Origin: Micromonospora sp. WMMD1102 | GTDB lineage: Bacteria > Actinomycetota > Actinomycetes > Mycobacteriales > Micromonosporaceae | Length of the DNA stretch: 64,000 bases | Assembly: GCF_029626265.1 (NCBI RefSeq) | Contig: NZ_JARUBN010000001.1 | Span: forward strand, 8,607,727-8,671,726 | Direction of reading: 5' to 3' | Shown here: positions 53,739-61,464 of the stretch, piece after piece | Layout: each line of letters starts with the position of its first letter | Numbering within the stretch: the stretch's first letter is position 1 | The notes under the pieces: model-generated | Seen by the model: only the letters and a program-made list of their open reading frames with translations | Databases searched by the model: none | Told to the model about the DNA's origin: nothing | Made by a program: the position numbers and the translations under genes

Positions 53739-54070
53739 CCAGCGCCCCGCCCCCGATGCCGGACGTGCCCGTCGGCACCGTCGCCGGCATCGACCAGATC
53801 CGCGCCGAGTTGACCGCGCTGGTCCAGGCCGCCCGCGAGCACACCGACGCGCAGGCGTGCGAGAGCCCGCAGGCGTGCGCCGGCGAGGCCGTCGCCGACG
53901 TCCTCGAAGAGTTCTCCGTCGGCGAGCTGGCCGCGCTGCTGTTCTTCGCCGTCGCCGAACTGGCCGCGACCGGCTACGGCCGGCCGGACCGCGGTGACCT
54001 GACCGTGCTGGCTGGCCTGGATTGGCACCACGAACCCGACCCCGACGACGACGGAGGACCGTCGAGATGA
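53735..54070 (+). CDS. Acidic helical hypothetical protein
   Basis: This 111-residue protein has helices IDQIRAELTALVQAAREHTDAQ and GELAALLFFAVAELAA, a pair of Cys in the short repeat ACESPQACAGEA, and an Asp-rich end (EPDPDDDGGPS). The function is unknown. ATGA overlaps at both sides. Confidence 0.6.
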   Translation: MTSAPPPMPDVPVGTVAGIDQIRAELTALVQAAREHTDAQACESPQACAGEAVADVLEEFSVGELAALLFFAVAELAATGYGRPDRGDLTVLAGLDWHHEPDPDDDGGPSR

Positions 54071-54762
54071 CCACCGCACCCACCGTCCAGCGCGGCATCG
54101 TCAGCGCGAAGGAGCGGGAGATCCTGGCCGGCTACGCCGCCGGCAAGACCGTCACCGAGCTGACCAACGCCGGCCATCCGAAGAAGCTGGCGACCGAGCT
54201 GGTCGCCGACGTGGCCCGGTTCGACCGGGGCCGGGCCCGCCAGGCGGTGCTCGACTACGACCAGCGCAACGGCGCCGCCCCGGCCCGCCCGGTGTCGGCG
54301 CCGCCCGCCCGCCCAGCGCCGCCGCCCGCCGCTCCCCGACCCGAGCCGGCGCCCGAGCAGCGGCCCGTCATCGAGGTGGAACCGGACCCGGACGGCCCGG
54401 CCGACTCGGTGTTGGAACTGCTCGACGCCGCCGACCGCAGCGGGATCTTCAAGCTCCAGAAGGCGGCGGCCCGGATCCGGTCGCAGGTGGACGACCTGCG
54501 GTCGGCGGTCGCCGAGCTGGAGCGCGCACGGGAGCTACGCGAGCGGGTCGAGCAGCTGCGGGCCGAGCTGGACGGCGCGCAGGCCGCGCTGCGGCAGGCG
54601 ACCGGTAAGCCGGTCCGGTCCGGCGCCGTCCAGCGTGGCGCGTCCGGCCTGCCGACGCGGGAGATCCGGTCGTGGGCGCACGCAAACGGCGTGGAGTGCC
54701 CGTCGCACGGGCGGGCGCCCGGCCGGGTCGTGGAGCAGTGGCGGGCCGCGACCGGTGCATGA
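54067..54762 (+). CDS. Lsr2-like DNA-binding protein
   Basis: This 231-residue protein combines a helical N-terminal domain (AKEREILAGYAAGKTVTELT, perhaps winged-helix), a Pro/Ala/Glu-rich linker at 72-110, a coiled coil at about 130-178 (LRSAVAELERARELRERVEQ), and a C-terminal Lsr2-type motif. The last, REIRSWAHANGVECPSHGRA at 198-217 and PGRVVEQWRAA, fits the AT-hook-like domain by which Lsr2 recognises AT-rich DNA. The usual Arg-Gly-Arg is here S-H-GR, a partial change. It could counter host Lsr2 silencing or organise element DNA (inference). Confidence 0.72.
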   Translation: MTTAPTVQRGIVSAKEREILAGYAAGKTVTELTNAGHPKKLATELVADVARFDRGRARQAVLDYDQRNGAAPARPVSAPPARPAPPPAAPRPEPAPEQRPVIEVEPDPDGPADSVLELLDAADRSGIFKLQKAAARIRSQVDDLRSAVAELERARELRERVEQLRAELDGAQAALRQATGKPVRSGAVQRGASGLPTREIRSWAHANGVECPSHGRAPGRVVEQWRAATGA

Positions 54763-54814
54763 CCTCACCCGGCCGGCGCCCGCCGGCCGGACCAACCACT
54801 GAAGGAGTACGACC

Positions 54815-55189
54815 TTGACGGTCAAGACCAGCGCTCAGCTCACCCGCGAGCGGCGCGAATTCAGCGGACTCGACAGCATCGCGGACGAGCTGGTCGAGCA
54901 GCCGCGCGGCACCCGGTACGCCGTGGTGGCGTACGACGTGAAGCGCGTGTCGGACGAGATCGCCGAGGGTGGCGAGAAGATCCCGACGGTCCAGTTCACG
55001 CACATCGAGCCGGTGCGCGGCGACCTGGAGGCCACGGTCAAGCGGATCCTGGCCGAGCGGTACAAGGACCGGACGGGCAAGGACCTGGACGGCGACCCGG
55101 CGCTGTTCGACGTGGTGCCGGAGGCGGGCGCGGAGGAGCTGCTGGCCGAGCGCGCCGAGGCGCAGGCCGCGCAGGACGGCCAGCCGTGA
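54815..55189 (+). CDS. Hypothetical protein, early operon
   Basis: This 124-residue protein has a beta-alpha core, IADELVEQPRGTRYAVVAYDVK, TVQFTHIEPVRGDLEATVKR, and an acidic tail. It resembles conserved phage proteins of unknown role. The TTG start is decided by AAGGAG 7 nt upstream; a 52-bp gap precedes it, one of the few in this operon. Confidence 0.65.
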   Translation: MTVKTSAQLTRERREFSGLDSIADELVEQPRGTRYAVVAYDVKRVSDEIAEGGEKIPTVQFTHIEPVRGDLEATVKRILAERYKDRTGKDLDGDPALFDVVPEAGAEELLAERAEAQAAQDGQP

Positions 55190-55449
55190 AGGCCGTGATC
55201 CAGGTCGACGGCGGCGGCCACGGCCAGATCGTGGTCGGCGGCCGCGACATGTCGAAGCTCGTCCGGGGCTTCATGCTCACCAGCGAGGTCGGCAAGGCTC
55301 CGCTGCTGGTGCTGAGCACGACCATCCGGGAGCGCGTGAGTGCCGGCGTGGACGTCCATGCGGTGCTGGACACGGAGACGACGGCCGCGCTGGTCGCGCT
55401 CGGCTGGACGCCGCCGGAGACCGCGACGGGCGGTGCCTCGGATGGCTGA
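55186..55449 (+). CDS. Hypothetical beta-rich protein
   Basis: This 87-residue protein has the strands KAVIQVDGGGHGQIVVGG, SKLVRGFMLTSEVGKAPLLV and a helix, HAVLDTETTAALVALGW. The family was not identified, though similar proteins occur in actinophages. It overlaps its neighbours by 4 and 8 nt. Confidence 0.6.
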   Translation: MKAVIQVDGGGHGQIVVGGRDMSKLVRGFMLTSEVGKAPLLVLSTTIRERVSAGVDVHAVLDTETTAALVALGWTPPETATGGASDG

Positions 55450-55792
55450 GGACGTCCGGATCGCCGCCCGCGTCCAACGCGGCGCCCGCTGGCTCGATGA
55501 GAACCGGCCCGGCTGGGTCGGCGACATCGACCTGATCACGCTCGACGTTCACGACCCCGAGCACTGCGTGGTGGGCCAGCTCTACGGCGGCTGGGACGAG
55601 TCGCCGTTCTACCCCGCCGAGCCGGCCGACCCGAAGGCCGTGGACCTCGGGTTCTTCGCCCTGGCCGAGATCGAGGCCAGGGGCAGCGGCGCGATGCAGG
55701 CCGAGTACCGCTTGCTCACCGAGGCGTGGGGCGACCTGATCGAGCGCCGGATCGCCGAGCGGATCGCGGCGGAGGTGACCGGCGATGCCTGA
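55442..55792 (+). CDS. Hypothetical protein, early operon
   Basis: This 116-residue protein begins RIAARVQRGARWLDENRPGW and contains DLITLDVHDPEHCVVGQLYGG and LTEAWGDLIERRIAERIA. It is a compact fold often met in actinophage genomes, with no known role. The ATG start is within the end of the previous gene (8-nt overlap). Confidence 0.6.
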   Translation: MAEDVRIAARVQRGARWLDENRPGWVGDIDLITLDVHDPEHCVVGQLYGGWDESPFYPAEPADPKAVDLGFFALAEIEARGSGAMQAEYRLLTEAWGDLIERRIAERIAAEVTGDA

Positions 55793-56348
55793 CGAGTACG
55801 GATCGCTGACCTGCATCCTGCCCAACTGCCGCGAGCCGCTCACCGTCCGCTGGGAGCTCTACGCCCCGCTGGTGGCCGGCGAGCTGGAGCCCGGCGGCAC
55901 CATCCTCACCCCCGGCGACGCGCTCGGCGGCGGCTGGCAGGTCGAGTGCGAGGCCGGGCACGTCATCCTCCTACCCGAGCTGGTGCGCTGCGACGTCAAG
56001 GACGCGGAGTGCATGGCCGGCGACTGCCGGCACGGCGACGACCTGGCCGAGTGGCGGCGGGCCGACGTCGAGCGGCTGGCCGGACTGCTGCGGTCCGCCG
56101 GGGTACTGCCGGCCGCCGAGCCGGACCCGTTCGACCACGTGCTGAGACTCACCGCCGACGGCGGCTGGGCCGTCGACCACCCGACCACCTGCCGGGTCAT
56201 CCCGTGTGCGGTCCGCGTCCAGGTCGAGATCGCCGCCGCCGTCGGCGACCTGCCACCGCGCAGCCGGTACGGCCGGTATCGGGTCGGCGTCAACGACCTC
56301 GGCGACCGGCTGCTCATCGGCGACCGGATCGGAGGCACCGATGGGTGA
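55785..56348 (+). CDS. Hypothetical protein with two domains
   Basis: This 187-residue protein begins with a Cys-containing section (LTCILPNCREPLTVRWELYA ... VECEAGHVILLPELVRCDVK, CMAGDCRHG), which could hold zinc. The second half is beta-rich (DHVLRLTADGGWAVDHPTTC, YGRYRVGVNDLGDRLLIG). The role is unknown. Overlaps of 8 nt at both ends. Confidence 0.6.
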   Translation: MPDEYGSLTCILPNCREPLTVRWELYAPLVAGELEPGGTILTPGDALGGGWQVECEAGHVILLPELVRCDVKDAECMAGDCRHGDDLAEWRRADVERLAGLLRSAGVLPAAEPDPFDHVLRLTADGGWAVDHPTTCRVIPCAVRVQVEIAAAVGDLPPRSRYGRYRVGVNDLGDRLLIGDRIGGTDG

Positions 56349-57162
56349 CGGCAGCACCATCGAGTGGACCGAAGCCACCTGGAACCCCACCACCGGCTGC
56401 GACCGGATCAGCCCCGGCTGCGACAACTGCTACGCCCTCACCCTCGCGAAGCGGCTCAAGGCCATGGGGTCGGCGAAGTACCAGACCGACGGTGACCCGC
56501 GCACCAGCGGCCCCGGCTTCGGGGTTGCCGTCCACCAGTCGGCGCTGACCGAGCCGCTGCGGTGGCGGGCGCCCCGGACCGTGTTCGTCAACTCGATGTC
56601 CGACCTGTTCCACGCCCGCGTCCCGCGCGAGTTCGTCGCCCAGGCCTTCGGCGTCATGGCCCGGACCCCGCAGCACACCTACCAGATCCTGACGAAGCGG
56701 CCCGAGCGGATGCTGCGGCTGGTCGGTGAAGAGATCGACGGCGGGGTGACGCTGCTGGAGGCGGCCGACGAAGCCGGTCTCACGGACACCGCCCAGACCC
56801 TCTACGAGGCCGCCTGGCCGCTGCCGAACGTGTGGCTCGGCACGTCGATCGAGCTGGACCGGTACGCCGGCCGCGCGTGCCCGCTCCGGGCTACGTCCGC
56901 CGCCGTCCGATTCATCTCCGCCGAGCCGCTACTCGGCCCGCTGCCCTCGCTCGATCTGACCGGCATCGACTGGCTGATCGCCGGGGGCGAGTCCGGGCCC
57001 GGCGCCCGCTCGGTCGACCCGGGATGGGTGCGGGACCTGCGGGACCGGTGCCAGGCGTCCGGGGTCGCCTTCTTCTTCAAGCAGTGGGGCGGGCGGACAC
57101 CGAAGGCCGGCGGGCGCGAGCTGGACGGCCGCACCTGGGACGAGTACCCGGACCGGCCGTGA
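56341..57162 (+). CDS. DUF5131 / phage Gp37-Gp68 family protein
   Basis: This 273-residue protein belongs to the DUF5131 family, known from phages and mobile elements. The N terminus STIEWTEATWNPTTGCDRIS and GCDNCYALTLAKR hold a CX6CX2C cluster (C20, C27, C30) that recalls, but does not equal, radical-SAM iron-sulphur motifs. Later signatures are VFVNSMSDLFHARVP, YQILTKRPERM, NVWLGTSIE, VRFISAEPLLGPL and WLIAGGESGPGARSVDPGWV. SGVAFFFKQWGG lies near the end. It is predicted to modify nucleic acid or nucleotides, but this is not proven. Confidence 0.9.
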   Translation: MGDGSTIEWTEATWNPTTGCDRISPGCDNCYALTLAKRLKAMGSAKYQTDGDPRTSGPGFGVAVHQSALTEPLRWRAPRTVFVNSMSDLFHARVPREFVAQAFGVMARTPQHTYQILTKRPERMLRLVGEEIDGGVTLLEAADEAGLTDTAQTLYEAAWPLPNVWLGTSIELDRYAGRACPLRATSAAVRFISAEPLLGPLPSLDLTGIDWLIAGGESGPGARSVDPGWVRDLRDRCQASGVAFFFKQWGGRTPKAGGRELDGRTWDEYPDRP

Positions 57163-57308
57163 CCGACGAAGAGCGCGCCGCCCTGTACCGCGAGGTGCTC
57201 GCGGAGCGCTTCGGGACGCCCCGGCCTCACCGCCGGGGCGTCCCCGCCCCCGACCACCAGCCGGCCGACCGTGAGCCGGCGCCCGACCCCGAGAGCGAGG
57301 ACCGGTGA
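57159..57308 (+). CDS. Small charged protein
   Basis: This 49-residue open frame has GTGA overlap at its start and stop. The N-terminal part TDEERAALYREVLAERFG is a likely helix; the rest is Pro/Arg-rich. Coupling is the main support. Confidence 0.5.
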   Translation: MTDEERAALYREVLAERFGTPRPHRRGVPAPDHQPADREPAPDPESEDR

Positions 57309-57628
57309 GCGAGTACGACACCGCGCCGAGCAAGCCCGACTTCGAGCGCATCGACGTCACCACCGTCGAAGACCTGGCCCGAGGCGGCCGCCGGTACGTG
57401 CCGGGCCGAATCGTGGACCAGCCGCCGCCGCGCCAGCCGGGCGAAGAGCCGCCGATGTCCATTCAGGCACTGGTGCGGCGCGACCTGGTCGACCGGGAGG
57501 CGGTCGGCCGGGAACGGTACGGCACCAGCCTGCACGCGCACAACGGCCGGGACGCCCTGGTCGACGCCTACCAGGAAGCGCTGGACCTCGTGTGCTACCT
57601 GCGCCAGGCCATTGAGGAGCGACCGTGA
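57305..57628 (+). CDS. Possible MazG-like nucleotide pyrophosphohydrolase
   Basis: This 107-residue protein has a disordered first half. It ends in a helical segment, VRRDLVDREAVGRERYGTSL, HNGRDALVDAYQEALDLVCY and LRQAIEE, that looks like the all-alpha NTP pyrophosphohydrolase fold of phage MazG-like proteins. Only part of the four-helix bundle and its acidic motif (E-x-x-D as EALD) is visible, so function is tentative. Both ends overlap neighbours by 4 nt. Confidence 0.5.
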   Translation: MSEYDTAPSKPDFERIDVTTVEDLARGGRRYVPGRIVDQPPPRQPGEEPPMSIQALVRRDLVDREAVGRERYGTSLHAHNGRDALVDAYQEALDLVCYLRQAIEERP

Positions 57629-57864
57629 CCCGGCCCGAGGTGACGTACTTCCGCGCCCGCCCCGCCGACCCCGGCGCCTTCAAGGGCCCGCCCCGTGCCT
57701 GCCTCCTGTGCCTGTTCGGCCTCTGCCATCGCTGCACGGGCCGCATGGTCGTCCGCGACGTCCACGGCGGCCGGCGAGACGAGGCGTGCGAACACCAGCA
57801 CCGGCCCGGCCGCGGACCGGTCGCCCGGGTGATCGCCGACATCCCAGTACGGAGCCGGTCGTGA
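57625..57864 (+). CDS. Small zinc-finger-like protein
   Basis: This 79-residue protein has two close Cys pairs (ACLLCLFGLCHRCTGRM) that could bind zinc and a later CEHQH. The rest is basic. It is unrecognised. GTG start and stop overlaps join it to the methylase gene that follows. Confidence 0.55.
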   Translation: MTRPEVTYFRARPADPGAFKGPPRACLLCLFGLCHRCTGRMVVRDVHGGRRDEACEHQHRPGRGPVARVIADIPVRSRS

Positions 57865-58685
57865 GGCCGCCCGTGCCGTACCACGGCGGGAAGCAGCGGA
57901 TCGCCGACCAAATCGTCGCGCTGCTGCCGCCGCACGAGCACTACGTGGAGCCGTACTGCGGCGGGCTGTCGGTACTGCTGGCCAAGCCTCGCAGCCGGAT
58001 GGAGACCGTCAACGACCTCGACGGCGAGCTGGTGACGTACTGGCGCGTGCTGCGAGATCGTCCCGGCGACCTCGAGGTGGCGGTTGGGCTCACCCCGCAC
58101 TCCCGCGCCGAACACGTCGCCGCCTTCACTCCCGCCGCCGATGACCTCGAGGTGGCCCGCCGGGTCCACGTCCGACTGACGCAAGGCGTCAACGCCCGAC
58201 TGCGGCCCACCGGCTGGCGCTGGCATCGGAAGACAGCCGGCGGGTCCACGATGACCGGCTACCTCGCCTGGTACCGCGACAGGATCCCCGCCGCCGCCGA
58301 GCGCCTTGTGGGAGTGTCGCTCGACTGCCGCCCCGCGCTCGAGGTGGCGCGCGAGTACGGCACCGAACCGTCGGCGCTGTTGTACGTCGACCCGCCGTAC
58401 CCGGCCGAGGTTCGCAACAGCAGTAACTACCGGTGCGAGATGTCCGACCCGGCAGATCACCGCGAACTGGCCAAGGCACTCCACGAGTGCCGCGCCGCGG
58501 TCGTCGTGTCCGGGTACGCGTGCGACCTCTACGACCGGGAGCTGTACCCCGACTGGCACCGCCACGAGATCGCCGCCCAGACCACGCAGGGCGGCTCAGC
58601 GAAGGCGACCGCCGAGGTGCTCTGGTCGAACCGCCCGCTCGGCGTCCAGGGTGCCCTGTTCGACGTCGGGGGGCGGTCGGCATGA
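57861..58685 (+). CDS. DNA adenine methylase (D12/Dam class)
   Basis: This 274-residue methyltransferase uses S-adenosylmethionine to form N6-methyladenine. It has the D12-class motif I equivalent, PPVPYHGGKQRIADQIVALL near 3-22, HYVEPYCGGLSVLLAK, NDLDGELVTYWRVLRD, and the catalytic DPPY at 177-180. GTG start overlaps the previous gene. There is no restriction enzyme next to it, so it is an orphan methylase, as often used by phages to protect DNA or time their genes. The recognition site (GATC or other) is not known. Confidence 0.92.
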   Translation: MRPPVPYHGGKQRIADQIVALLPPHEHYVEPYCGGLSVLLAKPRSRMETVNDLDGELVTYWRVLRDRPGDLEVAVGLTPHSRAEHVAAFTPAADDLEVARRVHVRLTQGVNARLRPTGWRWHRKTAGGSTMTGYLAWYRDRIPAAAERLVGVSLDCRPALEVAREYGTEPSALLYVDPPYPAEVRNSSNYRCEMSDPADHRELAKALHECRAAVVVSGYACDLYDRELYPDWHRHEIAAQTTQGGSAKATAEVLWSNRPLGVQGALFDVGGRSA

Positions 58686-58951
58686 CCGAGGGGCCGACGC
58701 TGCTCCCCACCGGCCGGCGCACCATCTGGCGCCAATACCTGGCCGGCGGACGGATCAACGCGGCCCCATGGGAGCACACCCGATCCGCCGGCGGCGTCGT
58801 CGGCAGCTGCCCCTGCGGCGGCTACCTCCGACCCGGCCCGCCGTACTGGATCGACAAACGCCAGTGGTTCCCCTCCACCTGCACAACCTGCGGCGCCGAC
58901 TCGGCCGACCCCGGCCCGGCGCCCACCCGCAAGAGACGAGGAAGTAAGTGA
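58682..58951 (+). CDS. Small zinc-ribbon-like protein
   Basis: This 89-residue protein contains CPCGGYLRPGPPYW and STCTTCGADSADPG, two Cys pairs about 25 residues apart that suggest one zinc ribbon. The N-terminal half, GRRTIWRQYLAGGRINAAPW, is helical or beta-rich. It follows the methylase with ATGA overlap. Confidence 0.55.
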   Translation: MTEGPTLLPTGRRTIWRQYLAGGRINAAPWEHTRSAGGVVGSCPCGGYLRPGPPYWIDKRQWFPSTCTTCGADSADPGPAPTRKRRGSK

Positions 58952-60021
58952 GCGCGCCCTACCAGTTGTTCGACGTCCTGCCGGCACACATCGCCGACGC
59001 GCTGCGCGCCAGCATCGAGCGTTTCGGCGTGCTCGTCCCCGTGGTCCGCGACCAGCACGGCAACACGATCGACGGCCACCACCGCGCCCGGATTGCCGAC
59101 GAGCTCGGCGTGGAGTACCGGGTCGACGTCGTCCAGGTCGCCGACGAAGACGAGGCACGGGAGGTGGCCCGGCACCTGAACTCCCGGCGTCGGCACCTGA
59201 CCGGCGAGCAGTTGCGCGAGCACATCGTGATGCTGGCGCAGCGCGCCACCCCGGCAGGCATCGGGGAGTTGTCGCAGCGCGAAATCGCGCAGGTGGCAGG
59301 TGTCGCCCCGTCGTACGTCAACAAGGTGCTGAGCGACCCGCAGGTGTTCACCAGTGAACACCTGCCGGACTCCCGACGGGGCGCCGACGGGAAGGTTTAC
59401 CCGGCTCGCCGACCAGAGTCCGCCCCGGCCCCGGCACCGCTGCCCACCCCTGAGCCGACCGCCGATGCGGTGGCGTGCGAGGCATGCGGCACCGAACTCC
59501 CCGACGACCAAGCCAAGGCCGGCTACCTCCGCTGCGACGAATGCGACGGCGAAGGCGACCACTACTCGGAGAACTTCCCCAACGGCCCCGGCCGGTGCGT
59601 CATGTGCCACGGCCGCCCCGAGGACCAGGACGAGCGCGAGACCACCCCGCCGCCGGCCATCGAGCCCGAGCCGGCCCCGGAGCCGCAGTGGTCCGATGAC
59701 GAGCTGGCGCTGCGCGCCGAACTCGAGGCCGGCCGCACCGTCGTCGTCTCCCTGCGCGCCCACCACGCCAACCTCACCCGGTGGGCCGACGCCGCCGGGC
59801 TGCTCGTCCGCATCGACCGGCGCACCGACTGGGGCAACCCGTTCGAGATGCCCGCCGACGGCGACCGCCAGACCGTCATCCGGAACTACGCCGACCACTA
59901 CCTGCCGCACAAGCCATCACTGCTCGACCGGATCGAATCGCTGACCGGCAAGGCGCTCGCGTGCTGGTGCGCCCCCGACGACTGCCACGGCGACGTGCTG
60001 AAGGAGGCGACCGAGCAGTGA
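58948..60021 (+). CDS. ParB-like nuclease domain fused to zinc-binding region and DUF4326
   Basis: This 357-residue three-part protein has a ParB/Srx-like N-terminal domain at 1-100 (DGHHRARIADELG at 42-54 is the core motif). A helix-turn-helix follows (SQREIAQVAGVAPSYVNKVL at 109-128). The middle has a Pro-rich linker and three CxxC pairs (C177/C180, C196/C199, C217/C220). DUF4326 lies from about 262 to 351, with RIDRRTDWGNPF and the ACWCAPDDCHGDVL signature. ParB-like domains of this type can cut or bind DNA with nucleotide help, and DUF4326 is found alone in many phages. The combination is uncommon. Coupled by GTGA at its start and end. Confidence 0.82.
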   Translation: MSAPYQLFDVLPAHIADALRASIERFGVLVPVVRDQHGNTIDGHHRARIADELGVEYRVDVVQVADEDEAREVARHLNSRRRHLTGEQLREHIVMLAQRATPAGIGELSQREIAQVAGVAPSYVNKVLSDPQVFTSEHLPDSRRGADGKVYPARRPESAPAPAPLPTPEPTADAVACEACGTELPDDQAKAGYLRCDECDGEGDHYSENFPNGPGRCVMCHGRPEDQDERETTPPPAIEPEPAPEPQWSDDELALRAELEAGRTVVVSLRAHHANLTRWADAAGLLVRIDRRTDWGNPFEMPADGDRQTVIRNYADHYLPHKPSLLDRIESLTGKALACWCAPDDCHGDVLKEATEQ

Positions 60022-60785
60022 TGGTCCTGGACGACTTCGTGATGCTCGGCACCACCGTGCCCGAGCCGAACAGCGACGGCCGGGTGTTCGTCTGCTCGGC
60101 CGGCTACTCGGCCACGCTGCGGAGCCTCGTCCGGGTGTACCCGCTCGCCCGGCACGGCGCCCCCGCCCGCTGGTCGGTCAACACTGTCCGCCTGGAGCGG
60201 AACCCGCGCGACTCCCGGCCCGAGTCCTACCGGCTCGCCGGAGACCGCCGCCCCGGCGTGCACCAGCACATCAACCGGGTCTTCGAGGCGACCGGCACCG
60301 TACCGCGGACCGCCCGCGCCGAGCTGCTGCGCCGCTGCACCGTGTCATCCATCGCCGAGGCGAACGACCGCCGGCTGTCGCTGGCGATCCTGCACGCCGA
60401 CGCGATGGAGCTGGAGTTCGAGCACAACCCCGCCTCCCCGGACTCCCCGCAGCTCGCCCTGTTCGACGTCGGTACGGAGATCCCGGCCGGCGCCCGACGG
60501 TTCCCGTACATCCCGCGCCTGCGGTTCGCCGACGACCGCGGCCCGCACCGGCTGATGCTCCGCGACTGGGGCGTCTACGAGCTGATGCGCAAGCACAACA
60601 ACCTCACCCAGTTGTCGGACACCCAGCGGCGCCGCTACGTCGGCGAGGCTCTCCACCTCGATCCGTCGTGCTCGCTGCTGGTCGGCAACCTCAACAACCA
60701 GCGGACGGCCTGGCTCGTGATCTCGGTCCTCCGGGGCCTGCGGGCCGCCCCGTCGCTGTTCGACGCGATGGAGACCGCCGCATGA
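60018..60785 (+). CDS. Conserved phage hypothetical protein
   Basis: This 255-residue protein starts MVLDDFVMLGTTVPEPNSDG and continues with FVCSAGYSATLRSLVRVYPL, HINRVFEATGTVPRTARAEL and YELMRKHNNLTQLSDTQRRR. A compact basic alpha/beta fold is likely, with no family named. GTG at 60018 overlaps the previous stop; an ATG directly follows at 60021, and AAGGAGG lies 10-14 nt upstream, so either may be used. It precedes the replication-initiator-like gene. Confidence 0.65.
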   Translation: MMVLDDFVMLGTTVPEPNSDGRVFVCSAGYSATLRSLVRVYPLARHGAPARWSVNTVRLERNPRDSRPESYRLAGDRRPGVHQHINRVFEATGTVPRTARAELLRRCTVSSIAEANDRRLSLAILHADAMELEFEHNPASPDSPQLALFDVGTEIPAGARRFPYIPRLRFADDRGPHRLMLRDWGVYELMRKHNNLTQLSDTQRRRYVGEALHLDPSCSLLVGNLNNQRTAWLVISVLRGLRAAPSLFDAMETAA

Positions 60786-61462
60786 CGTGGTTCAAGGTGG
60801 ACGACACGTTCCACGCACACCCCAAGGTGCTCGCCACCGACCCGGCCGCGCTGGGTCTGTGGGTGGTCGCTGGGGCCTGGTCGAGCGCGCACCTCACCGA
60901 GGGATTCGTGCCAGACCACGCCTTGCCGCGGCTGCTCCCGGACTCGGTGCCGCTGGCTCGGAAGCTGGTCGCCGCCGGGCTGTGGCGTCGGGTCCGTGGA
61001 GGCCACCAGTTCCACGATTGGACGGACTACAACCCGGCCGCGAGCGACGTTCGAGCGATGCGCGAGAAGCGCGCGGCAGCCGGGCGGAAAGGTGGCCTGG
61101 CCAGCGGAAAGACCCGAAGCAACCAGGGAAGCAAAACCGAAGCACTTGCTTCGCCAATCGTTGAACCCCCGACCCGACCCGACCCGACCCCTATAGGGGG
61201 GCGCTCTTCGTACGTAGCTAGCGGTAGCGCGCGCGAAGAGCCGCCCCCCTCCCGATGCCCCGAACACCTCGACACCCCGGCCGACGGACCCTGCGGACCA
61301 TGCGGCGACGCCCGACGCGCCCGCCAGCAGCACGACCGCGACCAGGCCGCCGCCGAAGCCCGCCGCATCGCCGAAGCACCCCGCTGCCGCAAACACCGCG
61401 GCCAGCTGGCCGGCTCGTGCGGCCCCTGCCGATCCGAACGCCTCGCCCGAGAGGAGGCCTGA
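60782..61462 (+). CDS. Replication-initiator-like phage protein
   Basis: This 226-residue protein has an N-terminal winged-helix-type domain of phage replisome organisers: WFKVDDTFHAHPKVLATDPA, LGLWVVAGAWSSAHLTEGFV, ARKLVAAGLWRRVRGGHQFH and DWTDYNP. A basic bridge AMREKRAAAGRKGGLASGKT follows, then a Pro/Ser/Thr/Gly-rich linker. The C-terminal segment carries two Cys-Gly-Pro-Cys motifs. The linker is coded by an unusual DNA stretch with GACCC repeats and palindromes (61171-61249), as in phages whose origin lies inside the initiator gene. ATGA overlaps the previous stop. Confidence 0.75.
   Translation: MTWFKVDDTFHAHPKVLATDPAALGLWVVAGAWSSAHLTEGFVPDHALPRLLPDSVPLARKLVAAGLWRRVRGGHQFHDWTDYNPAASDVRAMREKRAAAGRKGGLASGKTRSNQGSKTEALASPIVEPPTRPDPTPIGGRSSYVASGSAREEPPPSRCPEHLDTPADGPCGPCGDARRARQQHDRDQAAAEARRIAEAPRCRKHRGQLAGSCGPCRSERLAREEA
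61171..61249. other. Origin-like repeat and hairpin cluster within the initiator-like gene
   Basis: Four exact tandem GACCC units (61171-61190) run into the palindrome CCCCTATAGGGG (61188-61199). A long stem then forms between GGGGGGCGCTCTTCG (61196-61210) and CGAAGAGCCGCCCCCC (61234-61249) with one bulged base; the loop contains TACGTAGCTAGC. A relatively AT-rich stretch precedes it. Position inside a putative initiator gene suggests a replication origin. Confidence 0.45.
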
Positions 61463-61464
61463 CC

